DNA of 20,134 nucleotides, taken from the NCBI GenBank assembly GCA_031259515.1, contig JAIRLK010000201.1:1-20134 (forward strand), read 5' to 3'. Positions within the stretch are counted from its first letter, which is position 1, and the number at the start of each line of letters is the position of its first letter. This document shows, piece after piece, positions 8,288-15,471 of this stretch. The position numbers and the translations under genes are program-made. The stretch is from Treponema sp. (lineage in GTDB: Bacteria; Spirochaetota; Spirochaetia; Treponematales; Breznakiellaceae). The notes beneath the pieces are model-generated. The model saw only the letters and a program-made list of their open reading frames with translations. It was not told the DNA's origin and made no database searches.

Positions 8288-9163
8288 ATGAAGTACCAAT
8301 TGACGTTGCCCGTGCCGCTTGTTTTGGCCGCCGCCCTCATGGCGGCCTGTTCCAGCACCCCCGTTTTGATTGAGCCGGTAACGGGAAAGACCGTATTCAT
8401 TCCCGGCAAAGATCACGAGATTCCCCTTGCCCTGTTCATGCCCGAAGACGCGTCGGCGGAGCATCCGGTACCGGCGGTGATTACCATTGTGGGTACCGGC
8501 TCCGACAAGGAAAGCTACGACAACCTTGCCTGGTATCTGAATACGGCCGGTATCGCCTGCATCAACTTTGACGTAGTCGGCACCGGCGAAAGCAAGGGTG
8601 ATTATATTGACTACAGCTTTGAATCTGCGGTGTCGGATGCCAACACTGCGGCCGCCTGGGCGGCGACGATCCGGGGGATAGACGCAGACCGCATCGGGCT
8701 TTTGGGCTGGAGCCAGGGCGGTACGCTGGCAATCCTCGCCGCCAAAAACAACCCGGACTACAAGGCCGTGGGGCTCTGGGCCGCGGCGCTGGATCTCAGC
8801 ATCCTGATTAGCCCCGAAATGCGCAACGAAGCGGCGGCAACGGGGAAGACCCTGCTGGATCTGGGATTCCGTCCTCCCCTGAGCCTTAGCAAACGGTGGA
8901 TCGATGAGGTGGACAGCACCGACATTCTGGCTGCCGTTCCCCTGATACCGGCACCGATCTATATCCTGGCGGGGTCGGAGGACGAGACGGTACCCCCCCA
9001 AAACAGCCGGGATATAGCCGCCGCCGCTAAAAACAGCGCCTCCAGGCTGGAGATCATTGACGGTTTTGATCATACCTTCGGTGCCTTCAGCGGGGATCTG
9101 AGCAACTTCAACATGGTCTGCGGCAAAACCGCCGACTGGTTCGCCGGGATACTGAAGAAATAA
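8288..9163 (+). CDS. Alpha/beta-hydrolase-fold lipoprotein
   Basis: 291 residues from the ATG at 8288, which follows TGGAGG; an upstream in-frame ATG at 8225 would spoil the signal peptide and lies in the promoter. The signal peptide (MKYQLTLPVPLVLAAALMAAC) ends in a relaxed lipobox with C21 as the lipidated cysteine, so the enzyme should be membrane-anchored outside the cytoplasm. The hydrolase fold is clear: oxyanion region TIVGTGSDK (66-74), nucleophile elbow GWSQGG with S142, probable acid D232 in AGSEDETVP, and H262 in FDHTF. It resembles the dienelactone-hydrolase / prolyl-oligopeptidase-like group, so an esterase or peptidase is likely; the substrate is unknown. Being next to arabinofuranosidases, a carbohydrate-ester role is possible but unproven. 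It lies alone between two 60-bp repeats. Confidence 0.85.
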   Translation: MKYQLTLPVPLVLAAALMAACSSTPVLIEPVTGKTVFIPGKDHEIPLALFMPEDASAEHPVPAVITIVGTGSDKESYDNLAWYLNTAGIACINFDVVGTGESKGDYIDYSFESAVSDANTAAAWAATIRGIDADRIGLLGWSQGGTLAILAAKNNPDYKAVGLWAAALDLSILISPEMRNEAAATGKTLLDLGFRPPLSLSKRWIDEVDSTDILAAVPLIPAPIYILAGSEDETVPPQNSRDIAAAAKNSASRLEIIDGFDHTFGAFSGDLSNFNMVCGKTADWFAGILKK

Positions 9164-9191
9164 TCCAGGACCGGGGCGGAACGCAGGGGGC

Positions 9192-9206
9192 CCTGCCCCA
9201 GGCAGG
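9192..9206. other. Short GC hairpin after the hydrolase gene
   Basis: CCTGCC (9192-9197) / GGCAGG (9201-9206) with a three-base loop, 28 bases past the stop codon and inside a GC-rich tract. No T run follows, so it is at best a weak terminator. Confidence 0.3.
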
Positions 9207-9216
9207 CCAGCACATA

Positions 9217-9350
9217 TAAATTAACGTGAGTTCGATGAGACTAATGTATCCGCGAATGAACGCGAATTTTCACGAATTATTTGTAGAAATTTGTGCTAAT
9301 TCGTGTAATTCGCGGACTTTTTTCTTTGGTGTCGAACTCACGTTAAATTA
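9217..9350. repeat. 134-bp nested-palindrome element with terminal inverted repeats
   Basis: The ends 9217-9235 and 9332-9350 are inverted repeats matching at 18 of 19 positions, with a perfect 15-bp core TTAACGTGAGTTCGA. Nested inside are TCCGCGAAT (9249-9257) / ATTCGCGGA (9308-9316) and CACGAATTA (9271-9279) / TAATTCGTG (9297-9305). The left half also shows CGCGAAT, CGCGAAT and CACGAAT at exact 10-base steps (9251, 9261, 9271). It codes for nothing and could fold into one long hairpin. It looks like a small non-autonomous mobile or REP-like element. I see no clear target-site duplication. Confidence 0.6.
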
Positions 9351-9359
9351 CCCTGGACC

Positions 9360-9419
9360 AGCGGCGGGAGGGATAGGTGAAATGGAAATAACCTGATCGA
9401 ATGGTCATGTTATTTCCTT
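9360..9419. repeat. 60-bp direct repeat, copy 2
   Basis: It matches 7981-8040 at 59 of 60 positions, in the same orientation and 1379 bp away. It contains what are coding bases and the stop codon of the second GH51 gene in copy 1, here without any gene in front. The hairpin arms are at 9384-9392 and 9409-9417. It looks like a duplicated gene tail or the far boundary of an insertion. Confidence 0.9.
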
Positions 9420-9526
9420 ACTGCCTACTATTTACCTATACCGCTTCGATAGTCCGGATAACTTTTTCTCATACTATGGAGTATCTCGTTTTATCGGTCA
9501 TCGGCGCAAAGAACGGTTGGCCGACC

Positions 9527-9558
9527 TTGTGTTTTCCGTCCTTCTTGTCCACTATACT
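9527..9558 (+). promoter_or_regulatory. Candidate promoter giving a leaderless macroglobulin mRNA
   Basis: TATACT (9553-9558) lies six bases before the ATG at 9565, so transcription would begin at or next to the start codon. A weak -35 is TTGTGT (9527-9532) with a long 20-base spacer. No Shine-Dalgarno sequence is visible before the ATG, which fits a leaderless message. Confidence 0.35.
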
Positions 9559-9564
9559 GATAGC

Positions 9565-12500
9565 ATGAATATACGCGGTCCTTTCCTGCCGGGGCTTTTA
9601 GCCCTATGTTTTATCGGTTCTCTCTTCCTGTCCGCCGCTTGCGGCTCCCGCGGCGCCGGCGTATCCCCCGGCGTGGTTTTCTCCGGATCCCTCGCAGCCC
9701 CCGGACGGGCGGTGGAGGGGCTGAGCGCGTACCGGATCGCCTATTACCAGGCGGAAGCGGACGGGACGGGGGGGACGGAAGCCGGAAGCATAGCGGAAAA
9801 CGATGAGCCTTTTACCCTGGTGGATTATGGACCTCAAGGGGAACTGCCGTCTGAAGTAACAAAACCTGCTATATATATGGTTTTTTCCCAGCCCGTAGTG
9901 CCTCTGGCCAAGCTGGGGGAGTCCCTCCGCTGGGAAGAAGGCGCGCCGGATCCGGGGCTCTTTACGGTGGATCCGCCCCTGCCGGGGGTGTTCCGCTGGT
10001 ACGGGACGCGGCTTCTCGCCTTCGAGCCCGATGCCGCCAGCCTACCCCAGCGGCGGTATACGGTACGGGCTTCGGAGCGGCTCAGGTCCCTGGGGGGGAA
10101 GAGCCTTGAGGGAGAGCGGAGCTTCAGCTTCGAGACAGAGCGGCTTTCGGCGCTCTATTGGCAGATTGGGGAAGGGGAATACCCGGCGCCGGCTTGGGAC
10201 GCGCCGCCTGATGAGGCGAAGAAGCTCCTCTTCATCTTTTCCTATCCGGTGAACCTCGACGAGATACGGCGGTGGATACGGGTCACCCTGAGGGACGAAC
10301 CTTCCAGGGAAATCCCTTTCCGGGTGTCCCGGCCAACGATAGACGAAACGCGATTCCGGCAGGACCAGGGGGTGCTGGTAACGCTGGAACGGGAACTTCC
10401 CCCCGACACGGATGTGGATGTTATGGTGCTGCGGGGCGCCCGGTCAGAGGCGGGCTGGCTGGGTTCCACCGCCGACGCGGTTTTCAGTTTTCATACCCTG
10501 CTTCCCTTTGATCTGGAGTATGCCGGCGTCCGTTCCGAATCGTATCCCCGGACAGAACAGAGCGGCGGCATCCCTATCCTTCTTGATTTCAGCCATTCCC
10601 TGGATCCGGCGGGCGCGGCGGAAATGTTTTCGGTAGAAGGGTTCCCGGCTTTAACGGAGGAGCAGGTTCACGTCTATGGAAACCGGGTGATCCTGAACCA
10701 GTTGCCCCTGGAATACCGCAGGGCCTATGCCGTAACGATACGCGCCGCGTTGCGGGACCTTTGGGGCAGGCGGTTCGGAGAGGATCGGGTGGTTAGGGTG
10801 GAAACAGGGGAGGCTAACAGCTATGTGTTCATCGGGAACCGGGGATCCCGGATGCTGGAGGCGGGCTTTACCCCCGCCGTGATCTGGGAAGCCCAGAATC
10901 CCCCGTCCCTGCGCCGGATCGTGCAGGCGGCGGCGGGGCCCTATGAGCGTCCGCCCTTAGATGCGCTGAAAACGGCGGACCTGATGGACGTACCCCGGAA
11001 CACGAAGCAGTATTTTATGGAGGATCTGTCCCCCTTCCTGGGACCCGCCGGTACGGGAAGCGTCCGGATGCGCTGGGATTACGAGACCCGTTCAGTATGG
11101 GAGCCGGGCCGGACCTACCGGAACAGCCCCTGGCTTACGGTGCAGGTTACCGATATAGGGATCACCCTCCGGTACGGGTACAACCGGATCCTGGTCTGGG
11201 CGACCCGGCTTTCCAGCGGGAACCCGGTGGCGGGGGCGCGGGTTACCCTTCTAGAGGGGACCTCCCCGGTAACCCAGGGACATACCGACGAGCAGGGGCT
11301 TGCGGTCTTTAATTTTCCCGAAGGAGACTTTGTTTCCCGGTTTACCCGGCCGGTGGATTACGCCGAAACCGGGCGGGAAGAAACCGGGGACGCGGTGGGG
11401 AAGGGGCTGCGTATACGGGTAACCCAAGGCGGCGGCCCCCAATCCGGAGGCGACGAGGTTGAGTTTATCCCCAACGACAGCCACAACTTCTGGCGTTCCA
11501 ACATAGACGCGGCGATCTCCCCCTTCGAGGCGGAACAGGAACGTCAGGCGATCTTGCTCTTTACCGACCGGGGCGTCTACCGGCCCGGAGAAACCGTAAC
11601 CTTCCGGAGCATAGACCGGATACTCCGCCGGGGCCAATACCGCGCATACCAGGGACCCTACGCCATTACGGTAAAAAGCGGCGCTTCCCGCTCCCCCCCT
11701 GTCGCGTCTCTTTCGGGGATCGCCGGCCAAAACGGCGGAAGTTACGGGTCTTTTACCCTGCCCGCCGGCCTTGATCCCGGAAAGTATGCTATCGTTTATA
11801 AACGGGGCGAAGCGGAATCGTCGGTTGATTTTACGGTCGCTAATTTTGAACGCCTGCGTATGGAAGCGTCCCTGCGCTTCGCGGAGACGGCCTCTTTGCT
11901 GGGGGAGGCGATTTCCGCCCGTCTTTCCGCTTCCTACCTTGCCGGGGGCGTACTGGCGGGAGCGCCCTATTCCTGGTACTGGACCCGGGAACCCGCAGCT
12001 TTCAATCCCGGCGGCCCGTGGCTTTACTGGAAGTTTGGGCCGGAACATTCGGACGGACGCTCCTTTATAGCCCAGGGTGATGGGAACCTGGGGCCCGACG
12101 GCGCCGCCGGTATCATGCAGGAGCCCCGTCCCGACGGCATTGAGGGATCGCCTTACCGGTACCGCCTGGAAGCCTCGGTCCAGGACGCGGCCCGGCAGTC
12201 CATATCGGTTACGGATGCCGTACTGGTGCATCCTGCGGCGTTCTACATCGCCGCCCGGCTTGATCCGGGGAAACGGCGTTCCGGTTCGGACCTTCCCGCC
12301 GTTCCCTCAGCCTCGTTTCTTGCCGCCGGAAGCCCGGCGGCCTTGAGCTGGGCGCTCCTTTCCCCCTCAGACGGCGCCCTTGACGGGGCGTCCGCGCCGC
12401 TTTCCATCCAGTTTATCCGCTATGAATGGAAGCAGGCGCATCAGGCCGGAATTTCGGGCCGGGTGAACCTGCTTTGGGAGCGGGAGGAAGAAGTAGTGGA

Positions 12501-15471
12501 AGAGCGGACCATAACCCTTGCATCCCTGGGGAAGAAAAACAGCGGCGTGGTTGCCTTTACCCCGGACCGGGGCGGCCAGTGGGAGGTACGGCTGAAGAGC
12601 CGGGACAGTCAGGGCCGGACGGCGGTAACCCGGTTCGGTTTCTACGTGAGCGGCGCGGGATGGGTGCGCTGGGGGAACGATGATGTGGACCGGGTCATCA
12701 TGACGCCGGATCGGGCTGTCTACGCCCCCGGGGATACCGCGAAACTTCTGGTCCGTTCGCCCCTGCCCAAAGGCGCGTACCTTCTTACCCTGGAACGGGA
12801 GGGAATCATCTCCGAAAAGATAGTGGAACTGGATGGTTCGGCCCGGACCATAGACATCCCCATTGAGGAGTCCTTTGTTCCCGTCGTATACGCGGCCCTG
12901 TCTTCGTTTACGGTACGCCGGGGACCGCCGGAAAACAGTTACTATCTTCCCGACCTGGACAAGCCCAAAGGGATATTCGGGATCGTGGCCTTACCGGTGG
13001 ACGCGGCTGGACGGCATTACGAGGTAAAAATCGAAACCTCCAAAGGCGTATACGGTCCGGGTGAGGAAGCGGAGGCCCGTATCCGCGTCATGTTGAACGG
13101 AAAGCCTGCGGCGAATACGGAGGTAACGTTTATGGCGGCGGACCGGGGAGTGGTGGACCTCATCAATTACCATGTGCCCGACCCCCTGGCCTTTTTCTAC
13201 GATCCCCGGCGTTTCCCCCTGGGCGTACGGGGGGCGGACAGCCGATCCCTGCTCATCGATCCCGTAACCTATTCCCTGTCGGACTTGCAGGGCGGCGACA
13301 GCGGAGACGCTTCCAAACTTGCCGAGCGCGGGGACTTTAGGCCCACCGCCGTGTTTGAGCCCTGTCTGATCACTGACCGGAACGGAATCGCCTCGGTGAA
13401 ATTCACCCTTCCCGATACGCTTACCACCTACCGCTGTACCGCCGTGGCGGCGGGGATCACCGAGTTCGGCATCGCCGAGGAGGACCTGCGCGTAAGCGCC
13501 CGCTTGACCGCCGTCGCCGCCCTTCCCCGGAAGCTGCGCTGGCGGGATACCGGTTCGGTATCCCTCATCCTTACCAACCTGGAAAAAGAACCCGTCGAAG
13601 CCCAGGTCTCCCTCGCGGTTGAAGCAGCGCTGGAAGTGGACGGGGAATCCGCGAAGACGGCGCGGATTCCCCCCGGATCGTCGGCGGAAGTCTCTTTCAC
13701 GGTTGCCGCGGTGGGAACGGGACAGGCCCGGCTCGTCTTCACCCTCAAATCCCCCGCGGTAAACGAGCGTATTCTGAGGTCCCTTACGGTGGATCGGCCC
13801 GTACTGTACGAGACCGTTACCGCCCTGGGGAACCTGGGGGCGGACGCTGGTTTTGTTGAGGAAGGACTGGTCCTGCCGTCCCTGGTTCCGCCGGGAACAG
13901 GCAGCCTGTCCGTCAGCCTGTCCGCCTCCCGCCTGGGGCTGCTCCGGGAAGCGGTGGGATATCTTCTGGATTATCCCTACGGATGCCTTGAGCAGCGTAC
14001 CGCAGCGCTCCTGCCCCTGGTAAGTTTCGGGGATCATATAGCGGCCTTTAACCTGGAAAGCGGGACGGAGAATCCCCGGCAAAGGGTTGAAGAGGAGCTT
14101 GCCCGAATCGCTAAAACCAGACTGCCCGACGGGTCCTATCCTTACTGGCCCGGCGGACAGGACGGCAATGTGATGATTACCCTCCGGGTGGCCCATATCG
14201 CGGCCCTGGTCCGGGCAAAGGGCTATGAGGTTCCCGCAAGCCTGGACATTCCCGGAATGCTCGCCTTTATTACCGCTTCCGAAGAAGCCCGCCGCATCCT
14301 GTCCGGCGATCCCTTCCTGGAAGGTTACGCCCTCTGGATACGGGCCATGCACGGCGAGCGGGTAGGAAGCGGGATAACCGCGTTTCTCAAGAAAGGGGAT
14401 GAACCGGGCGTATGCGGGTTTGCTTTCGCCGGCCTTGCCGCCCTGGAACTGGGGCAGAAGGCGGCGGCCCTTACCGCCAGGGACCGAATCAGACGGTTTA
14501 TCCGTCCTGGCGCCCGGACAGTGGACCTTGCGGATACCTATGAAAGCGGGGATACCTTCTGGGGGTATGATACGGACCGGTACGCCCTGGCGCTTATGGT
14601 GTATCACGCCCTGAATCCCGATGACGATATGACCAGCCGCCTTGCCAACGCCCTGGTGGAACGGCAGCGGCGCGGGGTCTGGTCCAATACCAGCGCTTCC
14701 TTCTGGGCCGTCCTCGCCTTTGGCCGGATCGCCGAGGCCGAAGCCGCGCCGGGACCGGATTTGAGCGCCCAGGTCTCCTTGGGACCGGTCCCCCTCCTTG
14801 CCGGGGAGTTCCATTCCTACGGCGGCGTACCCCTTTCCCGAACCTTTCCCTTTACCTCCCCGCCCCTGGACCGCGTGGCGCGGGATGTCCCGCTTCCCCT
14901 GAGGATAGAGCGGAATGGCTCAGGCCGGCTTTTCTATACCCTGAACCTCCGTTATGGCATACCCGCCGAGCTGGCCGCTCCCCGGGACGAAGGATTTTCG
15001 GTGTTTACCGAAATACTGGACTCCGGCGGTAATCCGGTCAGAGACGGTAGGCTTATCCCCGGCAGGACCTACACCCGCCGGGTAGTGGTATCAGGCGCCC
15101 GTTCCCGGTCCTTCGTAGTCCTCCGGGTTCCGGTCCCGTCCGGGGCGGAGATTATAGACGCCGCCCTGGTAACCAGCCCTACCCTTCCCCCGATGGAAGA
15201 AGAAGGGGAAGACCATGGGGAAGGCCGGGCCGCTGGGGAAGAAGACGGCGGCTGGTACAGGCGGCGCGAGGCCCCGCCGACGCGGTTCGTCATGGACGAT
15301 GAGGTCCGTTTCCATTGGGACTATTTTCCTCCGGGAAGGCGGGAAGCGCGGTTCCGTTTCCGGGCGGTAATGCCCGGTATCTATCCCACGCCGCCGGTTC
15401 AGGCGGAATGTATGTATGAGGAAGAGGTCTTTGGCCGTTCCGCGGGGGAGCTGATACGGATTGGGGGGTAA
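9565..15471 (+). CDS. Bacterial alpha-2-macroglobulin lipoprotein (YfhM-like, thioester type)
   Basis: 1968 residues from the ATG at 9565, longer than the roughly 1650-residue E. coli YfhM. This start gives a lipoprotein signal peptide ending FLSAAC (C26); an upstream TTG at 9517 would bury it. Macroglobulin-type domains follow, with MG2-like FTDRGVYRPGETVTF (around 665), TPDRAVYAPGDTAKLLV (around 1047) and TSKGVYGPGEEAEARIRV (around 1155). An A2M-domain stretch lies near 1257-1300 (FRPTAVFEPCLITD, PDTLTTYRCTAVA). The thioester motif CLEQ is intact at C1474-Q1477 within YPYGCLEQRTA, followed by the thioester domain. It should trap attacking proteases at the cell surface by covalent capture. 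The C-terminal domain carries an acidic, glycine-rich insertion (about 1875-1895). It overlaps the PBP1C gene by 11 bases, the standard partner of this family. Confidence 0.93.
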   Translation: MNIRGPFLPGLLALCFIGSLFLSAACGSRGAGVSPGVVFSGSLAAPGRAVEGLSAYRIAYYQAEADGTGGTEAGSIAENDEPFTLVDYGPQGELPSEVTKPAIYMVFSQPVVPLAKLGESLRWEEGAPDPGLFTVDPPLPGVFRWYGTRLLAFEPDAASLPQRRYTVRASERLRSLGGKSLEGERSFSFETERLSALYWQIGEGEYPAPAWDAPPDEAKKLLFIFSYPVNLDEIRRWIRVTLRDEPSREIPFRVSRPTIDETRFRQDQGVLVTLERELPPDTDVDVMVLRGARSEAGWLGSTADAVFSFHTLLPFDLEYAGVRSESYPRTEQSGGIPILLDFSHSLDPAGAAEMFSVEGFPALTEEQVHVYGNRVILNQLPLEYRRAYAVTIRAALRDLWGRRFGEDRVVRVETGEANSYVFIGNRGSRMLEAGFTPAVIWEAQNPPSLRRIVQAAAGPYERPPLDALKTADLMDVPRNTKQYFMEDLSPFLGPAGTGSVRMRWDYETRSVWEPGRTYRNSPWLTVQVTDIGITLRYGYNRILVWATRLSSGNPVAGARVTLLEGTSPVTQGHTDEQGLAVFNFPEGDFVSRFTRPVDYAETGREETGDAVGKGLRIRVTQGGGPQSGGDEVEFIPNDSHNFWRSNIDAAISPFEAEQERQAILLFTDRGVYRPGETVTFRSIDRILRRGQYRAYQGPYAITVKSGASRSPPVASLSGIAGQNGGSYGSFTLPAGLDPGKYAIVYKRGEAESSVDFTVANFERLRMEASLRFAETASLLGEAISARLSASYLAGGVLAGAPYSWYWTREPAAFNPGGPWLYWKFGPEHSDGRSFIAQGDGNLGPDGAAGIMQEPRPDGIEGSPYRYRLEASVQDAARQSISVTDAVLVHPAAFYIAARLDPGKRRSGSDLPAVPSASFLAAGSPAALSWALLSPSDGALDGASAPLSIQFIRYEWKQAHQAGISGRVNLLWEREEEVVEERTITLASLGKKNSGVVAFTPDRGGQWEVRLKSRDSQGRTAVTRFGFYVSGAGWVRWGNDDVDRVIMTPDRAVYAPGDTAKLLVRSPLPKGAYLLTLEREGIISEKIVELDGSARTIDIPIEESFVPVVYAALSSFTVRRGPPENSYYLPDLDKPKGIFGIVALPVDAAGRHYEVKIETSKGVYGPGEEAEARIRVMLNGKPAANTEVTFMAADRGVVDLINYHVPDPLAFFYDPRRFPLGVRGADSRSLLIDPVTYSLSDLQGGDSGDASKLAERGDFRPTAVFEPCLITDRNGIASVKFTLPDTLTTYRCTAVAAGITEFGIAEEDLRVSARLTAVAALPRKLRWRDTGSVSLILTNLEKEPVEAQVSLAVEAALEVDGESAKTARIPPGSSAEVSFTVAAVGTGQARLVFTLKSPAVNERILRSLTVDRPVLYETVTALGNLGADAGFVEEGLVLPSLVPPGTGSLSVSLSASRLGLLREAVGYLLDYPYGCLEQRTAALLPLVSFGDHIAAFNLESGTENPRQRVEEELARIAKTRLPDGSYPYWPGGQDGNVMITLRVAHIAALVRAKGYEVPASLDIPGMLAFITASEEARRILSGDPFLEGYALWIRAMHGERVGSGITAFLKKGDEPGVCGFAFAGLAALELGQKAAALTARDRIRRFIRPGARTVDLADTYESGDTFWGYDTDRYALALMVYHALNPDDDMTSRLANALVERQRRGVWSNTSASFWAVLAFGRIAEAEAAPGPDLSAQVSLGPVPLLAGEFHSYGGVPLSRTFPFTSPPLDRVARDVPLPLRIERNGSGRLFYTLNLRYGIPAELAAPRDEGFSVFTEILDSGGNPVRDGRLIPGRTYTRRVVVSGARSRSFVVLRVPVPSGAEIIDAALVTSPTLPPMEEEGEDHGEGRAAGEEDGGWYRRREAPPTRFVMDDEVRFHWDYFPPGRREARFRFRAVMPGIYPTPPVQAECMYEEEVFGRSAGELIRIGG

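Noticed and set aside
8085..8373. Small + strand open frames around the hydrolase leader
   Set aside because: They span the terminator, promoter and start of the hydrolase gene, have no ribosome sites and no protein-like composition.
9517..9564. Extended N-terminus of the macroglobulin from TTG 9517
   Set aside because: It would place 16 residues before an otherwise perfect lipoprotein signal peptide and has no ribosome site.
12991..14814. 607-codon open frame on the minus strand opposite the macroglobulin gene
   Set aside because: A proline/glycine/arginine-rich shadow of the GC-rich coding strand with no domain or ribosome site support.
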